From Gammaproteobacteria bacterium (GTDB lineage: Bacteria; Pseudomonadota; Gammaproteobacteria; Pseudomonadales; Halieaceae): 62,078 nucleotides of DNA. Under the pieces are notes generated by a model. That model ran no database searches, was not told the origin of the DNA, and saw only the letters and a program-made list of their open reading frames with translations. Both the position numbers and the translations under genes were made by a program. The stretch is from positions 1 to 62,078 of the forward strand of contig JAUIIQ010000004.1 of assembly GCA_030431585.1 (NCBI GenBank), read 5' to 3'. Below, one piece after another: positions 19,045-31,093 of this stretch. Positions within the stretch are counted from its first letter, which is position 1. Every line of letters starts with the position of its first letter.

Positions 19045-19920
19045 ATGATAACCGGCAGTATTGTCGCTCTGGTGACGCCCATGCAGGGCGATGGCAGCGT
19101 CGACTGGGACGCCCTGGATCGATTGCTGGACCTGCACATGGGCGCGCAAACCAGCGCTATCGGCGCCGTGGGCACCACCGGGGAAAGTGCCACCCTGAGT
19201 GTTCCCGAGCACTGTGAGGTGATCAAGCACTGTGTGCAGTATGTGGCGGGCCGCATTCCCATCGTGGCCGGTACCGGCGCGAATGCCACCCGGGAGGCGA
19301 TTGAGTTGACCAGGGCTGCCGCCAACGCTGGCGCTGATGCCTGTTTGCTGGTCACTCCCTACTATAACCGTCCCACCCAGAATGGCCTGTATGAGCACTT
19401 TAAAGCCATCGCAGAAGCGGTCGATGTGCCCCAGATCCTGTATAACGTCCCCGGGCGCACTGCTGTCGATATGCACAATGACACGGTGCTGCGACTGGCA
19501 GGTATCGCCAATATCGTCGGTATAAAAGATGCCACTGGTGACCTTGAGCGGGGGCGTGATCTGATTGCCCGCTGCGGGGAGCAGCTTGCTGTGTACTCCG
19601 GCGACGACGCCACCGCGATGGAGCTTATTCTGGCCGGTGGCAGCGGTAATATTTCAGTCACCGCCAACGTTGTGCCGGAGCTGATGGCAGAGCTGTGCCG
19701 GCTGGCCGCTGCGGGTGACCGGGCGGGTGCCGGCGCGATCAATGACAAGCTGGCACCACTTAACCGCGCACTGTTTCTCGAGGCTAACCCTATCCCGGTG
19801 AAATGGGCGTTACAGCAACAGGGGCTGATAGGAGCTGGCATACGTCTGCCGTTGACGCCACTCGACAGCAAATTCCATGACGAGGTCAGAGCGGCCTTGC
19901 AGCAGGCAGCAGCGTTATGA
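19045..19920 (+). CDS. dapA: 4-hydroxy-tetrahydrodipicolinate synthase
   Basis: MITGSIVALVTPMQGDGSVDWDAL, GTTGESATLS, YYNRPTQNGLYEHF, YNVPGRTAVD, GIKDATGDL. Confidence 0.97.
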   Translation: MITGSIVALVTPMQGDGSVDWDALDRLLDLHMGAQTSAIGAVGTTGESATLSVPEHCEVIKHCVQYVAGRIPIVAGTGANATREAIELTRAAANAGADACLLVTPYYNRPTQNGLYEHFKAIAEAVDVPQILYNVPGRTAVDMHNDTVLRLAGIANIVGIKDATGDLERGRDLIARCGEQLAVYSGDDATAMELILAGGSGNISVTANVVPELMAELCRLAAAGDRAGAGAINDKLAPLNRALFLEANPIPVKWALQQQGLIGAGIRLPLTPLDSKFHDEVRAALQQAAAL

Positions 19921-20972
19921 TGGTGACTGGATTTCCGGCGCGCGCGGCGTTGGTCGGCATGTTGGTTGTCGTGCTGCCTGCCTGTGGTTACCTGTTTGGT
20001 GATGAGGGCGTGTTTCGCGATACTTCCGAAGACTACAAGAAAGCACCGGACATGCCGGTGATACAGGTTCCGCAGGGAAAAAGCACTGAAGCCTTGCAGG
20101 AAATCTATCCGGTGCCGCCGGCGCGCAGCTCGGTGGTCCGCAGCGGCGAATTTGAGGTGCCCCGGCCAACACCCCTGGTGGCCAGCGGCGCGGACGAGAC
20201 CGTGCGCATACAGCGCCTTGGTGACGATAGCTGGGCGCTGATCGCTGAAGCCCCCGGTCAGGTGTGGCCACAGGTGCGTGGCTTCCTCGCCGGCGCCGGT
20301 ATTGGCGTATCCAGGGTGGACGCCCGTGCCGGCGTGCTGGAGACGGGTTGGTTGCAACTCGAGTCGGCGCCCATGAACAGCCGTTTTCGTATGCGCATTG
20401 AGCAGGGTGTGCAACGGGGCACCAGTGAGCTGCACGTGTTGCAGCAGAACCAGGCTGGTGAGGTGAGCAGTTGGCCAGAACGCTCGGACAACGTAGAGCA
20501 GGAAGCAGAAATGCTGCGTTCTCTCGCGCAGTATATTGCCAACAGCGCGGATGCCGCCCCTGTTTCCATGATTGCGGAGCAGGGGATCGCTGCCGGTGGG
20601 CGGATTTCGCTGCAGGAGAAGCCGGACGGTGAGCCCTATATTTTGTTGCAACTGCCTTTTGACCGTGCCTGGGCATCACTTGGCCGCGCACTGGAGAAGT
20701 CCACTTTTGAAGTGAAAGACCGTGATCGTAGTCAAGGCCTTTACTATGCCCGCTTCCTGGGGCCCGAAGGGGGAGTGGATGAAGGTTGGTTCAGCTGGCT
20801 GTGGGATGTCGAGGAGGAGCACCCGCATGCTGGTGACAGCTTCATCGTCTCCATGGAAAACCGCGGTGACGCGGGTGTGCACATCTTTTTACGAGCGCAG
20901 GATGACGCGACGGAGTTGACTGTGCGCAACCAGCAGGCATTGCTGTCTCTGATCAAGGGCAATATCAACTAA
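19917..20972 (+). CDS. bamC: Outer membrane protein assembly factor BamC (lipoprotein)
   Basis: Lipobox LPACGY, DTSEDYKKAPDMPVIQVPQGKSTEALQEIYPVPP; follows dapA with 4-nt overlap. Confidence 0.9.
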   Translation: MMVTGFPARAALVGMLVVVLPACGYLFGDEGVFRDTSEDYKKAPDMPVIQVPQGKSTEALQEIYPVPPARSSVVRSGEFEVPRPTPLVASGADETVRIQRLGDDSWALIAEAPGQVWPQVRGFLAGAGIGVSRVDARAGVLETGWLQLESAPMNSRFRMRIEQGVQRGTSELHVLQQNQAGEVSSWPERSDNVEQEAEMLRSLAQYIANSADAAPVSMIAEQGIAAGGRISLQEKPDGEPYILLQLPFDRAWASLGRALEKSTFEVKDRDRSQGLYYARFLGPEGGVDEGWFSWLWDVEEEHPHAGDSFIVSMENRGDAGVHIFLRAQDDATELTVRNQQALLSLIKGNIN

Positions 20973-21000
20973 CTTACCGCGAAGGGGTTTCAGGCCGCTG

Positions 21001-21759
21001 ATGCGTTTTGCTTCGCTAGGTTCGGGCAGCAAGGGCAACGCCACAATCGTTCAGTCCGGAGACACCCTGCTGATGATCGATTGTGGGTTTTCGCTGCGTG
21101 AGACCACCCGGCGCATGGTGAGACTGGGCCTGGAGCCGGAGCAACTCCAGGCTATTCTGGTTACCCATGAGCACAGCGATCATTGCGCCGGTGTCGCTCG
21201 CCTGTCGCGTCGCTACAATATTCCGGTCTATCTCACCCATGGCACAGCTGCCAGCGGGCGCTGCGATGGCAGCCACGAGTTTCGCTGCTTCAACTGTGAC
21301 GAACACATCCAGATTGGCGATATTGACGTGCAGACCGTTGCCGTACCGCACGATGCCGCCGAACCCTGCCAGTTTCGCCTGTCCAGCAATGGCCGTTCAC
21401 TGGGCGTTCTCACCGATCTCGGCTGCGTTACCCCGCACGTGGTCGCCAGCTACCGCGGCTGCGACAGTCTGTTACTGGAGTTCAATCACGACGCCGATAT
21501 GTTGCAGCAAGGGGCCTATCCTGCCCAGTTGAAACGTCGGGTCGGCGGGGACTGGGGGCACCTGAACAACCACCAGGCTGCCCAGCTGCTGCAACAGCTC
21601 GATTGTGCCGAAACGCTCAATAATCTGGTGGTCGCTCATATCAGCGATAACAATAATTCGCGCGACTGTGCCGAGCAGGCCTTGAGTACGGTGCTCGATT
21701 CGCTGGAGGAAGTAGTTTGGGCCCACCAGAACGAGGGGTTCAGCTGGCTTCAGGTCTAG
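21001..21759 (+). CDS. MBL-fold metallo-hydrolase (YycJ-like)
   Basis: MRFASLGSGSKGNATIVQSGDTLLMIDCGFSLRE, THEHSDHCAGV. Confidence 0.93.
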   Translation: MRFASLGSGSKGNATIVQSGDTLLMIDCGFSLRETTRRMVRLGLEPEQLQAILVTHEHSDHCAGVARLSRRYNIPVYLTHGTAASGRCDGSHEFRCFNCDEHIQIGDIDVQTVAVPHDAAEPCQFRLSSNGRSLGVLTDLGCVTPHVVASYRGCDSLLLEFNHDADMLQQGAYPAQLKRRVGGDWGHLNNHQAAQLLQQLDCAETLNNLVVAHISDNNNSRDCAEQALSTVLDSLEEVVWAHQNEGFSWLQV

Positions 21760-22652
21760 CTTTCCAGAGGTGGTACTGCGGCTTCCTGCGCTGACGCTTT
21801 GCGCTCTTCTTCTGCCCGGTTGCGCTTCCAGCGCCGGTTACTCCACAGCCAGCTTTCCGGTTCGTCTCGAATGGCCTCTTCTGCCATCTCTACATAGCGC
21901 TCGGTGATCACGTGAGACGTCTTGTCGTAAGGCGGGCTGGCAAAGGGTTTGAACTCTATCTCGTAGTATCCGGTGCGGCGGCGTCGGCACTGGGCGAAAA
22001 TCACCGGAAACCCCGTCATTTTTGCGATCGTTTCCGCGCCAAGGTAAAAGTTCGCTTCCTGATGCATGAAGGTAGTCCAGAGGCCCCTCTCGCTGCGAAT
22101 AGGCGACTGATCCGCCACCATGACAAACAGCCGAAACTCCCTGCGCCGACGCAGTATGTCGCGGGTGGATTCCGCCACGGCTAGCGGCCGGGAGCCGAAC
22201 TGACTGCGAATCTCGTGAATAAGTTTGTCTACCGAGGGGTTGTGCAGGGGCTTGTAAACCGGGTCGATGGGAATCTGGTAGTAGCTGGTGGCACCGTGCA
22301 GCATCCACTCCCAGTTGCCCTGATGAATGGTGACCACGATGGCCGAGCGGGTAAAGCCTTCGGTCTGCTGCTCAAGAACATCGGGATTGACCACACGTGC
22401 CCGCTGCAGAAAGTCCTCCCGCCGCATGCGCCGGGCTTTGACGATCTCCAGAGCCACCTGGCTGATCCGGTAATAGAAACGTCTGCCCAGGCGGGCCAGT
22501 TCCCCCGCTGATTTCTCTGGAAATGCCCTGGCCAGGTTGTCTCTCACCACGTCGCGGCGGTAGCGAAAGACATGGTAGAGAAAGATATACCCCAGCCATG
22601 CCACCGCGTAGAGCAGGGGAAATGGCAGATAACCCAGCAGGCGGTAGATCAT
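21756..22652 (-). CDS. Lysophospholipid/lipid A acyltransferase (LpxL/HtrB family)
   Basis: MIYRLLGYLPFPLLYAVAWLGY; HX4E motif HQGNWEWML; WLWSNRRWKRNR. Confidence 0.92.
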   Translation of the reverse strand: MIYRLLGYLPFPLLYAVAWLGYIFLYHVFRYRRDVVRDNLARAFPEKSAGELARLGRRFYYRISQVALEIVKARRMRREDFLQRARVVNPDVLEQQTEGFTRSAIVVTIHQGNWEWMLHGATSYYQIPIDPVYKPLHNPSVDKLIHEIRSQFGSRPLAVAESTRDILRRRREFRLFVMVADQSPIRSERGLWTTFMHQEANFYLGAETIAKMTGFPVIFAQCRRRRTGYYEIEFKPFASPPYDKTSHVITERYVEMAEEAIRDEPESWLWSNRRWKRNRAEEERKASAQEAAVPPLES

Positions 22653-23146
22653 GGTTTGGCACAGTGCGCTGGCAGGTTGATCTCCTCCAGCTGGAACAGT
22701 GCAGCCGAGCCGGGGCACTGCAGCTGGGCGTTCCCCGAGAGGTCCAGTACCCGCAGGGAGAGCAGTTCGTAGAGCGGTACCGGGTCAACCACATCGTTGT
22801 TGTCCAGGTAAAGGCTGCGCAGCGATGACAGGGTTGTCAGCGCGACCAGGTTCCGAATACTGTTGCCGGACAGAGACAGCTCACGCAGCCCGGTAAATAT
22901 TTGCAGTCCGTCAAGACTGCTGATGCCGGCGTGGTTGCAGTCGAGCTTCAGCAGTTCATTGGGGCGGGTCACTTGCTGATCAATGACTGCCTGTTCTACG
23001 CAGGTGCGCAGGGCGTCGTCCGTGACGGACAGTCCGGACAGCAGCGGGCGAGGCGTATACACGCGCTTTTCGTTGACGGTGAGGTCATAGTTGCTGCAGC
23101 CGGTGATGATTGCCAGCAGGGCTGCCAGTTTGATCCAGTGCGACAT
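22649..23146 (-). CDS. Leucine-rich-repeat lipoprotein
   Basis: Lipobox IITGCSN; LRRs LRELSLSGNSIRNLVALTTLSSLRSLYLDNNDVVDPVPLYELLSLRVLDLSGN. Confidence 0.8.
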   Translation of the reverse strand: MSHWIKLAALLAIITGCSNYDLTVNEKRVYTPRPLLSGLSVTDDALRTCVEQAVIDQQVTRPNELLKLDCNHAGISSLDGLQIFTGLRELSLSGNSIRNLVALTTLSSLRSLYLDNNDVVDPVPLYELLSLRVLDLSGNAQLQCPGSAALFQLEEINLPAHCAKP

Positions 23147-23218
23147 TGTCGCTTCCTCCAGAAGTGTGCCCGTCAGTACTCGCGTATTTTGCCCGTAGCC
23201 GAGGCGCCATTGGCTACC

Positions 23219-23224
23219 TATAAT
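23219..23224 (+). promoter_or_regulatory. Consensus -10 element TATAAT upstream of cyclase-like gene
   Basis: ctaccTATAATaacattg; dyad GTAGCC-N11-GGCTAC (23195-23217) immediately upstream. Confidence 0.45.
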
Positions 23225-23257
23225 AACATTGCCAGAGAGAGAAATTCGGAAAGCCTG

Positions 23258-24586
23258 ATGACAAAGCCCGGCAATGCGGGGAAGCGTTCCCCGGACAGCC
23301 CCAGCAGCCATGGAGATGCGATCTCACTGGTGCAGCGTGGGAACTTGAAGAACCTGGAGATCACACTGCGCAAGCAGTGGCGACTGGGGCAGAATATCGT
23401 ACTGTGCTGGAGCGCAGACGAACGCGGCCTGCTGGTTATCTTCGTGCCGCATTACTTCCTTGGCAACTACTGTGCCGGGGACGAGCAGCATCGAGGCAAT
23501 GAGGAGTTCATACGCGAGCTGATATCGGGCGAGCGGCGCAAGACCCGCGAGGAGATGTTCGCCGTGTCTGAGCGGCTGGGTGTCTCTCCCACTTTCATCA
23601 AGCTGGATACGGCGCTGTCGGAGGAGTCACCCGTGCTGCGGCAGGTGGAGCAGCTTATTCGACGCTATGGCCTGAGCTATGTCGATAGTCGCGCCGTGTT
23701 GCTCTTCGATATAGTGGAATTTTCCCTGTATACACCCTTTGAGCAGGCCAGTCAGCTCAACAGCCTGTCTTATTCACTGAACTCGGCGTACAACAAACTG
23801 TTGGCGCGGGGTATAGAAATTAACTTTGCGCGCACCACCACCGGTGATGGCTATTACATCTGGAACCGCAGCCTGGGTCCTGAAGCCAACCTTGATCTGT
23901 TTTATTTTATGCTGCTGGTGGTTGCTGATAACGCCGCTGCTCGCGCGGCGTCACGTGGCAATACCGTGCCGGTGATCCGTTCTGCCTACCACATAGGTGG
24001 GCACTACGAGCTCTACCAGGCTGAGGGGGTGAATCCCACTGTCCTGAGCTACATCGTTGGAGACGTCACCATCGAACTGGCACGCATGGTCGGTTTGGCA
24101 CAGTCAGAGCAAATTCTGATAGGGGACTTTGCCACCCACATCGGTGAAGGGGCGTTGTCTTCTGCCAAGGTTTCCACGCCTGCATTTGTCGCCGCCTGTC
24201 ATCGTCGCCTGTCTTCGCTGTCGGGCATTCAACTTGCCGGGAAAACCATCTCTTCAATTGGCTGTCGCTTGAGCGAGCATGAAGACGATAACGGCGAGTC
24301 GATACCACGGCGGTTTCGCATCACCGACAAACACGGTCTGTCTCGCTATGCGTTTAATCTTGAGCTGACTGTCGACACCGGCGAGGAAACCACCCGGCTG
24401 GGGCTGGATGAGGCCCGGCTGCCAGGTCATGCGCCTGCGTCGGATGAGGTGCCTGCCGATTCCACCGCGCCATTGCCTCCTTGCCCTGAGCCGGATCATC
24501 CGGCGCCGCCCGCATCGGCTGAAGAGTTATTCGACGATTTGGCCGGCTTGTTAAAGAAGCGTCACGGCAGCATTACTGAGGAGTGA
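23258..24586 (+). CDS. Putative class III nucleotidyl cyclase-fold protein with uncharacterised N-terminus
   Basis: RAVLLFDIVEFSLYTP and FARTTTGDGYYIWN resemble the two metal-Asp segments of class III cyclases; IVGDVTIELARMVGLAQSEQILIGD resembles the cyclase C-terminal segment. Confidence 0.65.
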   Translation: MTKPGNAGKRSPDSPSSHGDAISLVQRGNLKNLEITLRKQWRLGQNIVLCWSADERGLLVIFVPHYFLGNYCAGDEQHRGNEEFIRELISGERRKTREEMFAVSERLGVSPTFIKLDTALSEESPVLRQVEQLIRRYGLSYVDSRAVLLFDIVEFSLYTPFEQASQLNSLSYSLNSAYNKLLARGIEINFARTTTGDGYYIWNRSLGPEANLDLFYFMLLVVADNAAARAASRGNTVPVIRSAYHIGGHYELYQAEGVNPTVLSYIVGDVTIELARMVGLAQSEQILIGDFATHIGEGALSSAKVSTPAFVAACHRRLSSLSGIQLAGKTISSIGCRLSEHEDDNGESIPRRFRITDKHGLSRYAFNLELTVDTGEETTRLGLDEARLPGHAPASDEVPADSTAPLPPCPEPDHPAPPASAEELFDDLAGLLKKRHGSITEE

Positions 24587-25393
24587 TTGTTCTTGCCTGG
24601 TGATGCCAGGGCGCAGCTGGCGATTTGCGCCCGTTCTGAGCAGGCCCTGCCGACAGCGCACAGGCTGGCAGAGCTGCTGCAGCTGCCGCAGGTTCCGCCA
24701 GGCACTCTACCCAGTGACTGCAAATCCGCGCAGGCATTGCTGCTTGTCGATACCCAGACACTGGCACTGCAGCTCTGCGGCCGCAAAATGCCCGGTGCAG
24801 TCGCGGTGGATTTCGGCGCGGCCGACATGCGTCATCGGCGTGGTGCGGGCCACAACGAACTGCTGGGTAAAGCGGTGGGGATAGGCAAGAAACGGGAGCT
24901 GGCGGTACTGGATGCGACAGCGGGGCTGGGGCGAGATGGTTTTGTATTGGCTGATCTGGGTGCGCGAGTGCGCATGTACGAACGCCACCCGGTGGTGGCG
25001 GCAATGCTCGAGGCCGGAATCAGGGCTGCCCAGACGTCGTCGGATGCGTGGTTGGCGGGAGTGGTCTCGCGGATGAGCCTGTGTTCGCAGGATGCGCGGC
25101 AAACTGATCCGTCGCAGCTCTGCCAGGCAGACGTTATCTACCTTGACCCCATGTTCGAACGCCGCGACAAGTCTGCTGCGGTGAAAAAGGAGATGGCACT
25201 GTTCCAGTTTCTTCTGCAGGATGAGCCGGAAGATGAAGCCGATTTGCTGCGCTGGGCGCTGCAGCGTCCGGTAGCCAGAGTGGTGGTTAAACGGCCAGCC
25301 AGAGCGGCGCCCCTGGCGGGTATGACGCCGTCCCACAGTATCCGAGGCAAGGCAGTGCGCTACGATGTCCACGTGTTGGCAGGTCTTTGCTAG
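24587..25393 (+). CDS. rsmJ: 16S rRNA (guanine1516-N2)-methyltransferase
   Basis: LDATAGLGRDGFVLADLGARVRMYERHPVVAAML; IYLDPMFERRDKSAAVKKEM; TTG start abutting upstream stop. Confidence 0.92.
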   Translation: MFLPGDARAQLAICARSEQALPTAHRLAELLQLPQVPPGTLPSDCKSAQALLLVDTQTLALQLCGRKMPGAVAVDFGAADMRHRRGAGHNELLGKAVGIGKKRELAVLDATAGLGRDGFVLADLGARVRMYERHPVVAAMLEAGIRAAQTSSDAWLAGVVSRMSLCSQDARQTDPSQLCQADVIYLDPMFERRDKSAAVKKEMALFQFLLQDEPEDEADLLRWALQRPVARVVVKRPARAAPLAGMTPSHSIRGKAVRYDVHVLAGLC

Positions 25394-25448
25394 CGCAAGT
25401 CTGGCGAGCCTTCCATGCACACTTTTTTCACCCCAATGGGAAATAATT

Positions 25449-28362
<2,914 letters not shown>

Positions 28363-28386
28363 GGTGAGATGTGTCCTGTGTCCACC

Positions 28387-28743
28387 CTAAAGGGTGTGAT
28401 GGTTAAAAATGGTCTGATAATTGGCGGCGGAAAAACCGCAGTGCAGCTCGTGTCCTGTATCCAGCACGGGGCGTTTGAACAGGGTGGGTTGCACCAGGAT
28501 AGCGCTGAGCGCGGAAGCATCATCCATGTTGTCACGCACACCCTGGTCAAGGCTTTTCCAGGTAGTGCTGCGTTTGTTAACCAATGCTTCCCACCCCAGT
28601 GCCTGCAGCCATTGTGCCACGGTTTCCTGCTCCAGGCCGTCTGCGCGCACGTCATGGAAGCGATACTCGATTTCTCTGTCCTCCAGCCACTTGCGGGCTT
28701 TCTTGACGGTGTCGCAGTTTTTGATGCCATAGAGGGTGATCAC
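28387..28743 (-). CDS. ArsC/Spx-family reductase-like protein
   Basis: MITLYGIKNCDTVKKARKWLEDREIEYRFHDVRADG. Confidence 0.93.
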   Translation of the reverse strand: MITLYGIKNCDTVKKARKWLEDREIEYRFHDVRADGLEQETVAQWLQALGWEALVNKRSTTWKSLDQGVRDNMDDASALSAILVQPTLFKRPVLDTGHELHCGFSAANYQTIFNHHTL

Positions 28744-28818
28744 GTAAGGTCCTCACACTGGTTCTTTGCGGGTGCGCAAGCATAGCAAATCAGACTCTTC
28801 AGATATAGCGATCGCGGG

Positions 28819-28827
28819 TGCTATAGT
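28819..28827 (+). promoter_or_regulatory. Candidate extended -10 promoter (TGcTATAGT) upstream of MAPEG gene
   Basis: ggTGCTATAGTctgc; partial -35 TTCAGA with 18-nt spacing. Confidence 0.45.
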
Positions 28828-28872
28828 CTGCCCGGTAGTAGACTGCCGAACCAACAACAGGAGAAAGTACGT

Positions 28873-29301
28873 ATGGAACTGTTCAATGCCGAACTGGCCC
28901 TGCCCATGGCCGCGATGCTGACGCTGACCCTGCTGGTATGGGTGTATATGTTTGTGCGTCGCATGGGCTACCTGACGGCCAATGAGGTAGATGCAGAACA
29001 GCTGAAAACCCCTGCGGAAGTCGCGGCGATACTGCCGGCTGACGTCGCTGGCCCGGGAAACAATTTCAAGAACCTGTTGGAGGTTCCCGTGCTGTTTTAC
29101 GTGATTTGCCTGTATCTCACCGTGTTCGGCCTGGTGGATGCCTTGCACGTAAACTGCGCCTGGATATTTGTGGTAGGCCGAGTCATACACAGTTTGATTC
29201 ATTGCACCTATAACAAGGTCATGCACCGTTTTCTGGTGTACCTGATCTCGTCTATCGCGGTTTGGGTAATGATAGTGCGCGGTTTGCTGGCAGTGCTGTA
29301 A
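28873..29301 (+). CDS. MAPEG family membrane protein
   Basis: NAELALPMAAMLTLTLLVWVYMFVRRM, NLLEVPVLFYVICLYLTVFG, RVIHSLIHCTYN. Confidence 0.9.
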   Translation: MELFNAELALPMAAMLTLTLLVWVYMFVRRMGYLTANEVDAEQLKTPAEVAAILPADVAGPGNNFKNLLEVPVLFYVICLYLTVFGLVDALHVNCAWIFVVGRVIHSLIHCTYNKVMHRFLVYLISSIAVWVMIVRGLLAVL

Positions 29302-29306
29302 ACCGC
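29279..29306. terminator. Possible bidirectional terminator hairpin between convergent genes
   Basis: Perfect 7-bp inverted repeat GCGGTTT-N14-AAACCGC spanning the MAPEG stop codon. Confidence 0.35.
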
Positions 29307-29307
29307 T

Positions 29308-29598
29308 TCAGTTAGCGCCGGCTGCCTTGAGTACAGCGGCGTAAGGTACGCCATGGCGATGTGTGGAAATAATCTCGCAAACGGAGCGTCCTTCCCGGTC
29401 ACAGGCATTAATATCCCGTTTTTGCTCGCAAAAGAAGCCAACGAACAGCTCAAAGTCCGACGGGCGCATGCTCTGATACGCTTTCAGCAGCATGTGGAAG
29501 TTCTCGTCACTGCCGTCATGAGGGCGAACGTCGAGAAAGCTGCGCACGCGTTCTTCGGTCCAGACTTCATCCAGTACCTTTTCCTTGTCTTTTTTCAT
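29308..29598 (-). CDS. PA4642-family protein of unknown function
   Basis: KKDKEKVLDEVWTEERVRSFLDVRPHDGSDENFHMLLKAYQSMRPSDFELFVGFF. Confidence 0.8.
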   Translation of the reverse strand: MKKDKEKVLDEVWTEERVRSFLDVRPHDGSDENFHMLLKAYQSMRPSDFELFVGFFCEQKRDINACDREGRSVCEIISTHRHGVPYAAVLKAAGAN

Positions 29599-29650
29599 TG
29601 GGTCATCTCTCTATTTCGTGTTTTTCCCGGTCACGCGCCTGCGCACGCGG

Positions 29651-31093
29651 TTATGTCAGTTTCTTCGCCAGCAGCTGGTTGACCATTTGTGGGTTGGCCT
29701 GTCCTTTGGATAACTTCATTATCTGGCCAACAAAGAAACCCAGCAGTTTTTTGCGTTTGGCCTCGTCTGCGGCCAGGTACTGTTCCACCTGTGCCGCGTT
29801 ACTGGCGATCACCTCGTCGACCATGCTCTCCAGGGCACCGGAGTCCGAGACCTGTTTCAGTCCCCTGGCTTCAATGATGTCGTCAGCGTTGCCTTCTCCC
29901 TGCCACATGGCTTCGAAAACCTGTTTGGCGATCTTGCCGGAGATGCTGTGGTCCAGTATGCGAACGATCAACTCGCCGAGTTGTTGCGCCGAAACCGGGC
30001 TGTCGTTTATGCCCAGTTCGTGTTTGTTGAGCTGGCCCATGAGTTCGACCTGAACCCAGTTCGCCGCGATTTTGGCATCGCTGCAGTGGCGCACCACGGT
30101 TTCATAGTAGGCGGCCAGGGCCGGGCTGTCGGACAGTACGCTGGCATCGTAGGCAGACAATTGGTACTGCTCGACAAAACGCTTGCGCTTGTCCATGGGC
30201 AGTTCCGGTAGCCCGCGCCGAACTTCTTCCACATAGGCCTCGTCTATCACTACCGGGAGCAGATCTGGCTCGGGGAAGTAGCGATAGTCGTTGGCCACTT
30301 CCTTGCTGCGCATGGGGCGGGTTTCGTCCCGGTCTGCATCGTATAGCCTGGTTTCCTGCACGACTCTGCCGCCGCTCTCGAGGATCTCGGCCTGGCGCTC
30401 GAATTCATGGCGAATGGCGCGTTCCACAAACCGGAAAGAGTTGACGTTCTTGATTTCTGCGCGTGTACCCAGTTCCTTGCTCCCCATGGGTCGCAGGGAA
30501 ATATTGATGTCACAGCGCATGGAGCCTTCGGCCATATTGCCGTCGGAAATACCCAGGTAGATGACCAGGCTGTGCAGCGCCTTGAGATAAGCTACCGCTT
30601 CCGCCGCATTGCGTATGTCCGGTTCACTGACAATTTCCAGCAGCGGAGTACCCGCACGGTTGAGGTCGATGCCGCTCATGCCGTGAAAATCTTCGTGCAA
30701 TGATTTTCCCGCATCTTCCTCCAGGTGTGCACGGGTGATGCCGATCTGGCGGCTGCCGCCATCTTCCAGCTGAATTTCGAATTTTCCGGCGCCAACGACA
30801 GGTTCAGCAAACTGGCTTATCTGGTAGCCCTTTGGCAGATCAGGATAGAAGTAGTTCTTGCGGTCGAATACCGAGCGCATGCCTATGCTGGCGCCGATTC
30901 CGAGACCAAACATGACGGCGTAGCGCACCGCCTGCTCGTTCAGCACGGGCAGCATTCCGGGCATTGCCAGGTCGACGGCACTGGCCTGTGTATTGGGTTC
31001 GGCGCCGAATGTAGTGGGCGAGCCTGAGAAAATCTTGGAGCGGGTGGCCAGCTGTAAATGCACTTCCAGGCCGATCACGGTTTCCCACTGCAT
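29651..31093 (-). CDS. gatB: Asp-tRNA(Asn)/Glu-tRNA(Gln) amidotransferase subunit B
   Basis: [49 protein letters not shown]. Confidence 0.98.
   Translation of the reverse strand: MQWETVIGLEVHLQLATRSKIFSGSPTTFGAEPNTQASAVDLAMPGMLPVLNEQAVRYAVMFGLGIGASIGMRSVFDRKNYFYPDLPKGYQISQFAEPVVGAGKFEIQLEDGGSRQIGITRAHLEEDAGKSLHEDFHGMSGIDLNRAGTPLLEIVSEPDIRNAAEAVAYLKALHSLVIYLGISDGNMAEGSMRCDINISLRPMGSKELGTRAEIKNVNSFRFVERAIRHEFERQAEILESGGRVVQETRLYDADRDETRPMRSKEVANDYRYFPEPDLLPVVIDEAYVEEVRRGLPELPMDKRKRFVEQYQLSAYDASVLSDSPALAAYYETVVRHCSDAKIAANWVQVELMGQLNKHELGINDSPVSAQQLGELIVRILDHSISGKIAKQVFEAMWQGEGNADDIIEARGLKQVSDSGALESMVDEVIASNAAQVEQYLAADEAKRKKLLGFFVGQIMKLSKGQANPQMVNQLLAKKLT

Noticed and set aside
19362-20651. 429-aa minus-strand ORF over dapA/bamC
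   Set aside because: Antisense to two clearly recognised genes; low-complexity, His/Arg/Pro-rich composition typical of spurious ORFs.
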